From Arenicola marina (taxonomy: Eukaryota > Annelida > Polychaeta > Arenicolidae), in the NCBI GenBank assembly GCA_964019135.1, contig OZ025258.1, forward strand, positions 28,328,186 through 28,392,185: DNA of 64,000 nt, given 5' to 3'. The position numbers and the translations under genes were made by a program. Below are positions 23,380 to 36,737 of this stretch, piece by piece. Below the pieces are notes generated by a model. It made no database searches and was not told where the DNA came from. It saw only the letters and a list, made by a program, of their open reading frames with translations. The stretch's first letter is position 1. Every line of letters begins with the position of its first letter.

Positions 23380-23754
23380 CTGTGAAAAACAGGAAAATAA
23401 TCTATAAACTTAAATGGAAACAGAATGTTTAGCAATTAGCGATATATACAGTTAAATTACCGTATCTGTTAATAAGCTAGGCAAGCGTTTGAGTTTAAAC
23501 TAATCAAAAGTCTATTGATGATAACAAATAAATATAGGGCATAATACATAATTATAAACCCGAATTACAATGTGAACCTCATGGTCACTACTAACCACAG
23601 TGTCCTCTGCGGGTGTTAATTAATGTCAGTGTTCTGCTGTAAAACACAGCGAATCCTCCTTAGAATGTTAAACTCTCCGTGTGGCAGATACGTCTGGTTT
23701 CTCGGACCGAGTCAATATTATCTGCCCAGAGGACAGGTTGCACAGGTGTATGGC

Positions 23755-24972
23755 AAGCCATATGTGCAATTGAATTAAAGATATGTGCAATTGAATTAAA
23801 GATATGTGCAATTGAATTAAAGATATGTGCAATTGAATTAAAGATATGTGCAAATATTTGGACATATGTCCAAATATTTGCACACATGTGAAATTGAATT
23901 AGACATATGTATAATTGAATTTAACATATGTAAAATTGAATTAGACATATGTATAATTGAATTTAACATATGTAAAATTGATTTGGACATATCTTTAATT
24001 CAATTAAACATATGTACAAATCCTTCCGATTTGGACATATGTACAATTGATTTGCATATATGTGCAATTGAATTGCACATATGTTTAATTCAATTGTACA
24101 TATATCCAAATAATTTGCACATATGTTGAATTCAATTGCACATATGTTGAATTCAATTTCACATATGTTGAATTTAATTGCACATATCTCCAAATACTTT
24201 GCACATATGTTGAATTCAATTGCACATAAGTTGAATTCAATTGCACATATGTTTAATTCAATTGGACATATGTTTAATTCACACATTCCCCTCCTCCTTC
24301 ACCTCCATCTCCACCCCCCCCCCCCACCTCCACCTCCACCTCCACCTCCACCTCCACCGCCACCGCCACCTTCTCCCCCTCCACCTCCCCCTCCGCATTC
24401 ACCTCCACCTCCACCTCCACCTCCATCTTCACCTCCACCTCCACCTCCACCTCCACCTCCACCTCCACCCCCACCTGATAACATTAATTCATTTGAATTA
24501 ATGATATCATTAATTCGAATTAATGATAACATTAATTTGGAATTGCAAATGAATTGGACATATGTACAATTGAATTGGACATATGTGCAATTTATTTGGA
24601 CATATGTCTAAATGATTTGGACATATGTGCAAATGAATTGGACATATGTACAAATGAATTGGACATATGTGCAATTCATTTGGACATATGTCTAAATCAT
24701 TTGCACATATGTGCAAATGAATTGGACATATGTACAATTAAATTGGACATATGTACAATAGAATTGGACATATGTACAATTGAATTGGACATATGTGCAA
24801 TTCATTTGGACATATGTCTAAATCATTTGCACATATGTCTAAATAGGGATCTTTAAAGATATCTTTAATTGAATTGAAGATATGGTGAATTCATTTGGAC
24901 ATATGTGCAATTGAATTACACATATGTGTAAGTCATTTGGACATATGTGCAAATATTTAAACATATGTCCAA
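23755..24972. repeat. AT-rich array of nested palindromes (ACATATGT / CAATTG / GAATTC) around a CCTCCA microsatellite
   Basis: Begins with four 22-bp units (ATATGTGCAATTGAATTAAAG). It then continues as dozens of 20-22-bp degenerate units that each combine ACATATGT with AATTGAATT or AATTCAATT in either orientation. A strand-asymmetric (CCTCCA)n tract occupies 24288-24478, bordered by the palindromic AATTAATGATATCATTAATT. Flanks carry TATGGCAAGCCA (about 23749) and its inverse GGCTTGCCATA (about 24996), possibly element ends. All ORFs on both strands here are compositional. Confidence 0.85.
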
Positions 24973-24974
24973 AT

Positions 24975-25660
24975 ACTCTATTAAATTCCACTTTGGCTTG
25001 CCATACAGGTGCGCATTACATTTGAGGCCGGCTAATTCTAGATTTTTATTAGCTGTTACTAAGGACGCGTTAGTATTCAATGGATAGGTGGCGCTCGCCA
25101 CAGAAGAACCAAAATATGGCTATGGCAAGCCAAACGAAATAAACGAGTAATTAATTCACACACATGCGACCACTCTCTGCTTTCGACTCACTCCGCTAGG
25201 GCTCCATTATATCTCTGTTGTCGCCTACTTCCTCAATGCCTTTTCACACTCACTCGCCAGGGAGGCGCTGCGCATATTGATAGGCACAATGCGTCGCGCA
25301 TTTCTACAAATTAGTGTTGGGACCCAGCCTAAGCCTAATAACACATGAAATCAGGAGATGAAAAGAAAGAGTTCTGTCACAATTATAACTTTTTCGAAAG
25401 GGTACAAGATGTTTTTTGTTGTATAAAAGACGCAAAGCTCGTTATTTTTATGTTTTATTATTGAAAACTATAATGCCGCAAGAAATTGCAGCTGATTTGA
25501 CAGTTTTTCAAGAATCTTGAAATTTGCCCCCGGCCGACAGCAGCGGTAAAAGCTAGCTTGCGTAGCGCCACCGGGCGGGGAGCTTGACATTCGACAACCC
25601 TGTGATTTCACAAAATATGGCAAGCCAAATCGCATAAATAAATAAATAATCGACATTATC
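24975..25660. other. Non-coding; TATGGCAAGCCAAA boundary motifs
   Basis: TATGGCAAGCCAAA occurs at about 25121 and 25617 and matches the boundary motif of the palindromic array and 57460. The DNA between the two (about 500 bp) may be one inserted element. No gene was found. Confidence 0.35.
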
Positions 25661-25667
25661 ACACGCA

Positions 25668-25943
25668 GCAAGGGCGGACCCAAGGGGATCCTGCTAGGGT
25701 CTCTTTTTGAGGAACAATGCCGTTTTTCAATGCAAAATTTAGGCCATGGACCCCTCGCCTTTTGAGGAAGAACGCGATGTCGTCGACCCCCCCCCCCCCG
25801 CCCCCCCGGTCGCGCCAGTTTTCAGTGGAAAGAAATTGGTGATCCCCACAGTCGCAATTTTGTTCAGAAATGCCACCCCCGGTCGTAAGTTTTAATGGAC
25901 GCACCCCTCCTACCCATTCAGATTCTTGTATCAGCCCCTGCTC
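25668..25943. mobile_element. Probable GGCGGATC-family MITE, diverged
   Basis: AGGGCGGACCCAAGGGGATC at one end and TTGTATCAGCCCCTG at the other resemble the family termini. Inside are C-tracts followed by GGTCGCGCCAGTTTTCAGTG and GGTCGTAAGTTTT modules, also typical of the family. No target duplication was recognised. Confidence 0.45.
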
Positions 25944-26254
25944 AGTCAACTGTATGCTAGCATACTCCGTTTGGACCTTCAATATATAGTTTGTCGTTCT
26001 GTGTTCACGATGATCGTTGTTTCATCGGAGCTCATCAGTAACGAATGCAGCGGGAGAGGGGGGGGGGGGGCTACTGCGGCTATAGCCCCCCCCCCACCCC
26101 CTGGCCTTAACCGCAGAAGCCCCCCCCCCCCCATGTTCGATACCCAAAAAATGGTCCATTGTCTTTTACCACCGCCTGCCTGCCCGCCCCAGCACCAATC
26201 TTTCATTACTTGCATGGAACTTATTTATTAGGAAGGAACAAACATACATCGAAC

Positions 26255-29200
26255 ATGCCTTGTAGGTATCTTTGCGACAAGCAGATTAGTTGTGGGTATA
26301 CTGGTGAATGTGCTTTGTTGTATCCAGTTGTGGGTATACTTGTGACTGTTCTTTGTTATATCCAGTTGTGGGTATACTGGTGAATGTGCTTTGTTGTATC
26401 CAGTTGTGGGTACATTGGGGACTATTCTTTTTTTTATTCAGTTGTGGGTATACTGGTGACTGTTCTTTGTTCTATTCAGTTGTGGGTATACTTGTGACTA
26501 TTCTATGTTATATCCAGTTGTGGGTATACTTGTGACTGTTTTTTGTTATATTCAGTTATGGGTATATACTTGTGACTATTCTATGTTATACCCAGTTGTG
26601 GATATGCTGGTGACTATTCTTAGTTATATCCAGTTGTGGGCATACTTGTGACTATTCTTTGTTATATCCAGTTGTGGGTATACTGGGGGCTATTCTTTGT
26701 TATGTCCAGTTGTGGGTATACTTGTGACTATTCTTTGTTATATCCAGTTGTGGGTATACTGGGGGCTATTCTTTGTTCTATCCAGTTGTGGGTATACTTG
26801 TGACTATTATTTGTTATATCCAGTTGTGGGTATACTGGTGACTATTTTTGTTATATTCAGTTGTGGGTATACTGGGGACTATTCTTTGTTATATTCAGCT
26901 GTGGGTATACTTGTGACTATTCTTTGTTATATCCAGTTGTGCGTATACTTGTGACTATTCTTTGTTATATCCAGTTGTGGGTATACTTGTGACTATTTTT
27001 GTTATATCCAGTTGTGGGTATACTTGTGACTATTTTTGTTATTTCCAGTTGTGGGTGTACTGGGGACTATTCTTTGTTATATCCAGTTGTGGGTATACTG
27101 GGAACTATTCTTTTTTATATTCAGTTGTGGGTATACTTGTGACAATTCTTTGTTATATCCAGTTGTGGGTACACTGGGGATTATTCTTTGTTATATCCAG
27201 TTGTGGGTATACTGGTGACTATTCTCTGTTATATCCAGTTGTAGGTATACTTGTGACTATTCTTTTTTATATCCAGTTGTGGGCATACTTGTGACTATTC
27301 TTTGTTATATTCAGTTGTGGGTATACTGGTGACTATTTTTGTTCTATCCAGTTGTGGGTATACTTGTGACTATTCTTTGTTATATCCAGTTGTGGGCATA
27401 CTTGTGACTATTCTTTGTTATATTCAGTTGTGGGTATACTGGTGACTATTTTTGTTCTATCCAGTTGTGGGTATACTTGTGACTATTCTTTGTTATATTC
27501 AGTTGTGGGTATACTGGGGACTATATTTGTTATATCCAGTTGTGGGTATACTTGTGACTATTCTTTGTTCTATCCAGTTGTGGGTATACTTGTGACTATT
27601 CTTTGTTATATCCAGTTGTGGGTATACTGTCGACTATATTTGTTATATCCAGTTGTGGGTATACTTGTGACTATTCTTTGTTATATCCAGTTGTGGGTAT
27701 ACTGGTGACTATATTTGCTATATCCAGTTGTGGGTATACTTGTGACTATTCTTTGTTATATCCAGTTGTGGGTATACTGGGGACTATATTTGTTATATCC
27801 AGTTGTGGGTATACTTGTGACTATTCTTTGTTATATCCAGTTGTGGGTATACTTGTGACTATTCTTTGTTATATCCAGTTGTGGGTATACTGGTGACTAT
27901 ATTTGCTATATCCAGTTGTGGGTATACTTGTGACTATTCTTTGTTATATCCAGTTGTGGGTATACTGGTGACTATTTTTTTTTATTCAGTTGTGGGTATA
28001 CTTGTGACTATCCTTTTTTTATATCCAGTTGTGGGTATACTTGTGACTATTCTTTGTTATATCCAGTTGTGGGTATACGGGTGACTTTTTGTTCTATCCA
28101 GTTGTGGGTATACTGGTGACTATTCGGTGTGGAAGGTGTAGGCAGAGCAGGTTGTTAACGCGCAGTGTCCAAATCATTACGCATCCATGTATAACGTTAT
28201 AATATAGACATACGTTTCTCAGGGCGGCGGCGGGACAGGGCGGAAGGGGCATCTGCATCGACCACCCCTCTTTCTACCCCCCCCCCCCCCCTGCCCCACT
28301 AGGTTGTCTTGCGTATCAGGGCGGCATAAACACGCAAATCCCTTTCTGCCGTATCTGGCGGTAAAAAGGATATGACGCCATCAAAACGGCGGGAGTGATG
28401 GCCAATTATTTATCTACATGCTTTCAGCAATGGTACGATCGGTACAATGATACAATCGGCAGAGAATGCGTATGAAGCCAGATTCTGAGAGATTTACTTC
28501 ATACAGGCAAACGGCTGAAGGTAGACATAATAGTCAGAGCGTGTCTTCATGTAGTATACCCAGGATTCTCGTGGCGCCGCCTAGCGAGTACTAGAAGACT
28601 AAAATGAATAATTGTCTATTTTGAACAGAACACAATAATAATATATCAAATTCCATGTCTACATATAATGACCATGGCAAGTGGTGGATGAGACTTTAAT
28701 TGTGACTTGTAGTCGCCAGCACGGAGGCCATTCCGAGAACAAATGGTAACAAATATATATAGAGAGAAACCCGCAACAAAAGTAAGAAAAGCAATGAAGC
28801 GGGAAATTTATAACTTAAATTTAACCATTGAGACAGAGTACAAACATGCTTGACGTAATAGGCGAATCCCGCTAGACTCTGAATTAAATGTTTTGTTATT
28901 CTTTCTTTTGTTGATTTGTTTATTTAATACGTAAGATGACATCTGACACAATTTGTGAACACAATTTCTGTTTTCTCTTGGGGATAGTTGTATTGTGTTC
29001 CTGTGTAGTTCCACGGTCATTGTTTATTTTATAGTGTTTATACGTGACTTTTCTCCACCTAACGAGCATATTTGTTTTTGCTCCATGAGGCAACATGGCG
29101 TTCCACACAACACGCAATACACTCCTTTGACGCCGCAATAAAAGTGTAGTACAAAAATACGTATTTATTTATTGCGTACAACAAATATACAAATACATTT

Positions 29201-29640
29201 AGCATATTTAACTTCAGTGATTAAGATAATTTATGGCATTCTTAATCAATAATATCTCACATAAAAGAGGTATCTGGCCGATTATAATACTTATTATTTA
29301 CTTTACTTATCCGTAAAATAAAACACGTACACAATCAACGATTGGGAAAACAAGACTTAGCCGATTTGAACCACTATCCCGCATAGTTATTTTCAAGATA
29401 CATGTGCGCTAAATTCGCGCTAGATTCGCACTACTACGAGAATCCCATAAAATAACATTCCAATCGTCATTTGTGCCACTGGTCGTGTCAATTAAAGAGC
29501 GCCCAACATCCGTGAATTTCAGAATTTCAGACCCCTGACTGATTCTTGTCATCACTTAGTCTCTCAGCTGGCCGCGTGATGTCGCCAGTGGTGGCGCCGG
29601 CCAGGCAGCCCTCCAAACAGGACACTCATGTAGAGTATTG
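26255..29640. repeat. Segmental duplication block, copy 1 (partner 61797-64000)
   Basis: Begins at TTTGCGACAAGCAGATT and shares with 61797 onward the minisatellite, its exit sequence ATTCGGTGTGGAAGGTG, GCATCCATGTATAACGTTA, the GGGCGGCGGCGG block, GGGAGYGATGGCCAATTA, GTCGCCAGCA, AAACCCGCAACAAAAGTAAG and finally GTGGCGCCGGCCAG. The block forms the 3' flank of PHYHIP-like unit A on the minus strand. The main differences are the minisatellite copy number and the 484-bp insertion in copy 2. Confidence 0.9.
26285..28125. repeat. 37-38-bp minisatellite, about 49 copies
   Basis: The unit TTGTGGGTATACTTGTGACT with ATTCTTTGTTATATCCAG is repeated over 1.84 kb. Variants (CTTGTGACTATTCTTTG, CTGGGGACTATATTTG, CTGGTGACTATTTTTG) change the length by 1-2 bp. 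Short higher-order blocks repeat near 27300-27480 and 27700-27960, evidence of block-wise amplification. Plus-strand frames over it are shadows. Confidence 0.95.
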
Positions 29641-30650
29641 ATCCGCTCGCCGAAGGTTCGCGGCAGTTTGGCTTTCCCGGAAGGCTCACGGATGGTGTTG
29701 GGTACGGGCACCAGACATTGCTCGGACGGGGATGGGAGGGCGTTGGGGGGGGGGGGGGGGCAGCGAAATCATCCACACGTTCTCCAATCCTCCCTCGATC
29801 CGTCCGCCACAATGCCATCCACCAAAACGTGGACGAGATCGCATGTGGGTCGTATGTACATCTAGGTGTGACTATGACTACAGCTGGCTGGGTCGATGGA
29901 GGCCTTAGTCCTATGGCTGCAAAACTCGGACCGGCCTGGTTTAGACATTGGCCGCACAGAGCGTCGGGCCTAGCAGCCAACACTGGCGGGTTACTTATAA
30001 AACCGTCTTTGGCCGAGTCACGACCCAGCACAATAATATAATGTGTTTGGTGAAAAACAAACACGTACTAGCTCTGCACTATAGAGCTGTGGCGAAGGCC
30101 TATAGCCATTACATTACACAGTGAGGGGTAAACCACAACAGCAGCCTTACATTTCTTCGTATATAGCATGATGCATTACAGGACCAACTCCATCAGCATT
30201 TAATATAAAAATGACCATTACTGCGCCCTCGACATTTCCAGCAATGAGCCAGATACATGCAACACAAACTGGGTTTGTTCGCCTCTCAGTCGTTAGAAAC
30301 GACTGTCTACACATTATAACCATAACATTATATAATATTTGCTGATTAAATATCTGCAATCGAAATGTATACCGATGTATAGAGGTAAATAAATACAAAA
30401 AGCACAACATTGGAAGCTGATTCTCCTTGTTAACACGCTATATTGTTACAGTTTCACGCTTATTATTCGGAGTGGGAGGAGATTAATAACATTGCAACCA
30501 TAGAGCCAAATACCTGTATATACGGATACCTAACCTGAATTGTGACACGTGGGGAAGACGCATGCATTGTTAGAGACATTATATACAGATACATATTGAT
30601 GTTAATGCACAACATGTCACCAGTGATCTATAGACGTGTAATTAACCCCA
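29640..30650. other. 3' flank of unit A; no further gene
   Basis: 29740-29760 is a G-tract. The segment 29960-30500 is homologous to about 20160-20960, the 3' flank of the decayed copy. Frames of up to 166 residues at 29564-30064 are not supported. Confidence 0.45.
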
Positions 30651-30654
30651 GTAA

Positions 30655-31313
30655 TTAGACATTACATATTGTACAGTTGGGATTTTTCGGCTTGCCGCCA
30701 TGCAGAGTGATACCTGAGCACGATGTCATTTCAAATTTAGCCCCGTGCGCCCTGATGACCTCACCAATATCGATATCTTCAGTGCATAATATCTCAACCC
30801 ATAAATCGTCACAGATCACTTTCATTTTTGGAGATTCCTGGCTCTCCCGGAATTGGACGAATGGATTATCAGCCAGATCCAGAGGCACCAGTTTCCTTCG
30901 GCAGAACTGGTCAGCTGACGAGTAGTTTTGAGTCATCACGAGCGTGACGTAGTGGGACCTGTAATTACAGTAGAAATCCGTGAAATACAAGTTCGGGAAT
31001 CGCCGAAACATGACTTCAGCGGGAATGAGGAGCCGCTTGGGTCCAAAATCGGAACGGCCATATGGTTGTCCGTCATTCTTGCCGACACAGACCCCGAAGA
31101 AGAGCCCCTCGAGCGCTCCGTTGATCGGTGAGCCGGGGTCGCCATTGATGTCCTTTATGTACTTCGCCATCAGGTTGCCATGGTTTTCCTCAATGTCGTT
31201 GAAGTAAGCGATCGGCTTGTTGCGGTAAAACCATTTGAGAGGCTTCATGCGGTGTCGCGAAATAGAATTTGTAGCCTTATCCAGCAGATCTCGCAGTTGC
31301 GTCTTGGTGAGCT
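30655..31313 (-). CDS. PHYHIP-like unit A, C-terminal domain exon
   Basis: Acceptor CCTTTCGCAG|AGCTC, phase 1, then 218 codons and TAA. The protein carries the hallmarks of the PHYHIP/PHYHIPL C-terminal domain: WFYRNK-x4-YFNDI near residues 21-33, DINGDPGSPINGALEGLFF, PAEVMF, NLYFTDFYC, HYVTLVMT, QFCRRKLVPLD, NPFVQF, EILCTEDIDIG, and the terminal CTICNV (vertebrate PHYHIP has CKTCN). In vertebrates PHYHIP binds phytanoyl-CoA hydroxylase and has an N-terminal FN3 domain; the biochemical role of the C-terminal domain is not established. No FN3 exon is present in the 4 kb upstream, so this exon either splices from more distant FN3 exons or has lost its 5' part. It is the most diverged of the four, with an extra Tyr/Gly-rich bulge (DGQPYGRSDFG). 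The frame is intact. Confidence 0.85.
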
Positions 31314-31319
31314 CTGCGA

Positions 31320-34300
31320 AAGGAATAATGACATATAACAAGTTAGCTTTAAACAGACCCCTCCCCCCCCCCCTGCCCCTCCTCACCGACTGTCTTATGC
31401 ACCCTGGCGCCCGGTTCTGTAGCTAGTACCATGAAGTGTCTCTTGGGTCAGTTTAGAAGAACGTTTTATCCACAAATGTGACTTTAACCTCCTAGCGTTT
31501 CCTTTCATTTCGACTCCTGAATATACAACTAACCATTTCGATTGTTATATGAACACTTGGCCATTACATTTAGTACGACTTACCTTTCCTTCCTTCCATT
31601 CTTCTTCTCACGCTGGTAGCTGATATTATCTCCCAGCTTATCCAACGACAGCGACCAGAGACGAATGAAGATCACTCTTGATAAGTTGTGAAGTGCTGAC
31701 AGCACAAAATGTGTGACGGTATATGAATAGGCTTCGGGCCATTTTGTACAGATCACTTTCGGTCTCCGGTCCCCACCTCCTTTTTTTTATCGGGGAAATT
31801 CCTCGCAATATAGTTTCCCTCCAGTAGAATGCATGAGTTTGATGTATCGATGATGAAACATGCATTGTTAATATATATATCTACATTCAGAAGAGGCCTG
31901 GAAGTTTCATCGATATCTGCTAAATTTCAAGCTACTATTTCCACCAAAAGTAAACATTGGACGAGCAGAGACGCAGACTTGTGACAATCAAATTGCCCTA
32001 CACTCCGCTAACTCGCGCTATGGCTGTATTGGTACGTGGGACACAGCCCATAGAGACCCCGCCTGAGACCCGAATGTGTGAACTTTGTAAAGGATCGAAG
32101 TTATAGTTCGCCGACACACTTCCCTTGGCGCTTTAATCAGTAATAACCTGACTAGACGTATGTATAAACATACGATAATATCTTACGTCGGCATGTAATA
32201 GTCAACATTAAACATGAGCGCCAGAGGTATATATTAGCCGACAATATGAACGAAGTTGGCTACGGTCCAATTAAGGGCCTAGTTTTCTCAAGAGCGCTTC
32301 AGCCAGTGAAGCGATTCACCGTCGGCGGAGCGCGTGGGCAATGGAGAGCCCATCACAGAACGATCAGGGTCGAGACTAGTGCATGAAACCGCCGCATGAG
32401 GTCGCGTTACGCCATAATGACAAACTCGGTCAATCGCGTCGGGGAAGTTCTACGTACTAAGTTACCGTATTCCGGAAAAATATACTGCACGAGCCATTCA
32501 TGTAAATGTTTCGCGCTACAATATACCAGGCTCGCCAGCGGTTCGTTTCCTGCATTGCAATATACTTTTCCAGACACCCCTGGCGACATTTTTATCGTCA
32601 AAATTTGGCACTGCGTGTTTCGGGTTCGAAAACCGATTCCCGCATGCGGGCAACCGATGCCGACGAGCTTACCACCTCCCAACCATCGCCAACGTTATAA
32701 TACGTTTTGATTAAATTAATAAATACATTTTTTAATTGACCAGTGTAGTATGGTTTGTGCAGTTTAACACTCTTTAACATTCAAGAATTATGGACCCCCG
32801 CAGTAAACTGGCGCTTAATTATTTGATTAAAATATAACTGCATATTTAATAATATAGATGACCGCTGTTCCCCGTCTTTTTTAACACCATTTGTAAATGT
32901 TATCATACTTTCGTCTTCAATTAAATAGAAAGCTGCACTACAAACGAGAATCCCAGACTCGCATGAAAGCGACCATATTGACTTTATTCAATCTTAATGA
33001 GTCACCAAACCAAGTATAGATCTTGATTTTTTTTGATTTTTTTTACAAATTCTGTTTGATTTGATCAACGGAATGATTGCGATTTAGAATAAAGCCCAAT
33101 TATACAATACCAAGATACTTAAGTACCAAGATACTTAAATATGGAACTTATTAATGTCATTGATATATTTCTGAGCATGGCGGATGTCCCCTTGCCTTCC
33201 TTGTTTAGACGATAACAACAATCAGCTCAAAAGAAATATTAGCACGCGAGCTGACTGAACATGATGTCATTTGTAGGTCAACCCATTCATTATGAGTGGT
33301 CTTAATCAACCTTCCGCTTTTACTTAAGCGATGCGTTCCGCCGGTTAGTAACGATGTGTTCTGCCACTTTTATTTAATTAATTTGACTATTTGTATGTCA
33401 AGGGTCTTTGTCACTCGGCAATAAATTTGCAATTTCCGAGTCCATATTCTGTGTTCTGTTTTATTGCCAAGCTGTGGGCGAACCAGCTTATACACAAATC
33501 TAGACAAAATACGCCAGAACGATAAATATTTCCGTACTGAAGAACATCAGCAAACCGGGAATATGACCGCCTTCCTTGCTGGGCATAGGGCAGTGAAAGT
33601 CATTACGTTCGTCGCTTGGCATTTATATCAGCTGCTTACTCGGCTTATACGCCTCCATCGCGTTCTTAAAATGGTATCTTTTGATAGTCAAGCTGTAAGT
33701 AAGTTCTCGCCTTTTGCATGTTATGCAGCGCAGAGCGAGGTAGAAATATCCGAAACACGGGCCTGCCTGATTTTCCCCTGGAACGGTCTATAGATTAACC
33801 AAAACAATTAAGTGAGTAGTGTAGCGTGCCGAAGGGTATATGTGGCCGCATCCCACCGCTGTCACAAATACTGTAGCTTGCCGAGAGTGTAAGTGGCCAA
33901 ATAGTATCGCTGCCACCAAAACTGCAGCGTGCCGAAGGTGTATGTCTTTGGTGTTATGTCAGGAAGGGAGCCTTTTAAGCCGCGATATTATTAAGCACTC
34001 TCGGTTGCCTCAATTAGGCCTAGCTTAATCTACCCAGCAATAAGGTAATAAGAAAGTAGTTACAATTCAAGCGATTTATTCCGGATTAACTCAATCAGTC
34101 GCAGCCATTACATTCAAATGTATGTATGTATGAAACTATCACTATAACTGGAATCTATACATGGCATCAGCCTCTCGGTAAATATACTGATAACAATATT
34201 ACAAAGAACCAATGAGTCAATTCTGTATTTACACACTTAAAAATAGAGCCAAAATGCTCATCATTATCCTTTAAACTTCTGGGGAATCTTGCTGAACAGC

Positions 34301-34455
34301 TTGCATAAAAAGATACATAAACCATTCATAAATATACTGGAGCTAAACACTCGAATCCTCTACATCTTCTGTCTCCCGAATTTGCTTCTATTAATATCCT
34401 GTCTTGGCGGATGTTTACAACCCAATCTCTCCCATGCGCTCCCTGCAGAGTAACC
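31320..34455. other. No supported gene upstream of unit A
   Basis: Searched for FN3-like exons (W...Y.V.L pattern ending at a phase-1 donor) without success. Minor tandem structure occurs at 33826-33945 (about 54-bp units containing GTGCCGAAGG and CTGYAGC). The frame at 32407-32682 has no recognisable domain. Confidence 0.4.
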
Positions 34456-34460
34456 GTTCT

Positions 34461-34716
34461 CAGTGGCGGATCTAGGGGGGAGGGGGTTAGGGGGGTTGCA
34501 CCCCCCCCCCCCCTTGGGAACCGGAACATACACTGTTAAAGTCGGGTTCTCCAAGCCGAAGCACCCCCCTCCCCCCGGTCACAATCACAAGTTTTCAGAG
34601 CAGCCCCCCCCCCTCCCCGGTTGCAAACTTTTCAGAGAGCACACCCCTCGGTCGGAAGTTTTCAGAGAGCAACCCCCCCCCACCCCCCCCTTGGCACATT
34701 CCTAGATCCGCGCCTG
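34461..34716. mobile_element. GGCGGATC-family MITE, 256 bp, GTTCT target duplication
   Basis: Ends CAGTGGCGGATCTAG and CTAGATCCGCGCCTG, with GTTCT directly on both sides (34456-34460, 34717-34721). The interior consists of three modules, each a C-tract followed by a variant of CGGTCGGAAGTTTTCAGAGA. Confidence 0.8.
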
Positions 34717-35514
34717 GTTCTACTTCTCCTTACCATTCCGCTAGTTCCCCTGTCCAAAATCGCTGCAGTAGGCGGATATGTCAACTTTATTGCCGGAAAA
34801 TATATTACCAATAAAACTCCGGAGCTCCCATGGCAAGCTTAATAATAATAATAAGTGTATGGTCACAAGAACACAAATTATAGTCTTTAAATTTACTTAC
34901 AAACGATTTATCGCGACAAGAGCAGAAGCCGAAGGTATATTCACTCGACTTAGATAAATTATAATGTGAGAAGCTGAGAATGCTACGCAATGAATTAGAT
35001 CCCAGCAAGCTAACATGATATACAACCAAGCTGAACAACCCGAAAACAAGAAAAAGTTAAATAAACATGGTAGTATGGCAGCCATTGAAGGTTACTTAAT
35101 GTTTATCTCTGCTAGATAAGCTGATAGTTGATTAAGATCTCTATCATAATTCTGCGCATTCACTGTTTGATATACGTCTCGTTGTCCCATGCAGGCCATG
35201 TGGCTGGTCTTAGTCCACATCGGCACCAACGTGGACTCCAGCACCAATCCCCCCAGCGCACACTGTTCGATATTCCGATGATACTCTCAGCCTGACGATG
35301 ACACGGGTCTCCAAGGTGCTGACCGATGTCGTGGCTCACATGGTGAGCTGACAGGCGAGGCACAAAGTCACAGGCCTGTGTTTCGTGTATCCATACTGTC
35401 AGACCTGGTTATCGCTGAGACCGTTGCAGATTCAGTAAGATGTAATATAACATTCGCTTCTACATGGTAATAGTATCGAATAGAATTCAGTGAAACTTTC
35501 CGCTTTCCAGTCTC

Positions 35515-36155
35515 TCAAATGTTGCACACAGTACACCGCCTGTTTTTCGGCATTCCCCTGTTCATCGGGCGTCCGTTCCAACTAACCCAAGTGAATCTCG
35601 CTCCGTGTCGTTCGATCATATCGGAAATATCAATGTTCTCCGTGCAGAGAATTTCAATGATGTCGTCATGGTCGGCCACGCTCATGTCCCCACCATACCG
35701 GTGGTACCTTACAAATGGGTTGGTGGCCACATCTAGCGGGATGAGCTTTTCACGACAGAATCTGTCTGCCTCCGATCCGTCTTTGGTCATCACCAACGTG
35801 ACGTAGTGCTGCGTTCTGTGGCAGTAGAAGTCCGTAAAATACAAATTCGGCAGTTTTTGGAACATCACATCAGCTGGGATGGATAATCGTTGGTTTCCAA
35901 ACGGAGATCGTCTGTGGGCTTTGTTGACATTGACATTGAAGAAGAGCCCTTTGAGAACGCCGTTGATGGGGGAGCCTTGGTCTTCATTTGCGTCCTTCGT
36001 GTAGACTTCCATTATATTTCTGCAGTTTTCCTCAATGTCTTGGAAATACTCCTCGAGCTTGGTTCGAAAGAACACCTCGAGCGTATCGTGTGTTGAGTCC
36101 ACGTGACGCTCCACGGCTATGCGATGCAACTGATGCAATTCGTTGATAGTCCTCT
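35515..36155 (-). CDS. PHYHIP-like unit B, C-terminal domain exon
   Basis: Acceptor TTCGATGATTGCAG|AGAGG, phase 1; open to the stop after CTVCNI. The motif series of the PHYHIP C-terminal domain is complete: FFRTKLEEYFQDI, DANEDQGSPINGVLKGLFF, SPFGNQRLSIPADVMFQ, NLYFTDFYC, HYVTLVMTKDGSEADRFCRE, LDVATNPFVRY, EILCTENIDISDMI, RRCTVCNI. It joins in frame to the FN3 exon ending at 38941 (FRA-G|AG to Glu). The last intron is about 2.8 kb and contains a 1.6-kb minisatellite. The paralogue at 50866-51512 differs at only about 20 residues, so the duplication is recent. Confidence 0.88.
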
Positions 36156-36737
36156 CTGCAATCATCGAAGAAATCATTAATTAGAATCGTATTTGCTGAG
36201 GTTTGCAGGTCGTTCTATATATAGACGCAGCATATCCATTTATTTAATGAATCAAATAACGAATCAGCCAGGCCTTATTTTTTTATATTAATCCAAGAAA
36301 CAAACGATTCCACTAAGAGTCAGACGAATGGGACTTTTCTTACGTTCTCATGCTACTTATGCGATTTGATCCAATGTCACCTTATTCTTGTGAAGATTTG
36401 GTGTCTACATACCATCCATGTACTTTGATACAAACATCAGAGAACCGCGATGAAAAAATGAACTATTACAGGCATCGTTAGTTGTATCATTACTCCCCGC
36501 CCAACACGTCGAGTTAGGACCAGATAACAAAATCAGCGCTACAGAAGTTCGCATCAAGTCATGGTGCCTGGGCAGAGCCATCATGAGTAAGCGGCCGTAT
36601 TTGTAGTGTGCCATATATCCCTGTTGTATTCAAATATGTTCTGACATTACAAAACATGCTCAATTGAGAACAACAACAAAGGTAGATATACAAAAATGCC
36701 GCCCAAAAATGCACAGAAAACAGAAACAAATAGATTC

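Noticed and set aside
24123..24611. Polyproline and Gly/Val-Glu ORFs
   Set aside because: Arise from the (CCTCCA)n tract and flanking CATATG/AATTG repeats; compositional.
29564..30064. 166-residue minus-strand ORF ending GGLPGRRHHWRHHAAS
   Set aside because: Crosses a G-tract and diverged flank sequence. No domain or splice support, though its end is duplicated at 63.95 kb.
36405..36614. Frame with HYKYGRLLMMALP resembling part of a nuclear-receptor ligand-binding domain
   Set aside because: The match is short, the duplicate at about 51.9 kb changes key residues, and no splice sites or neighbouring receptor exons were found.
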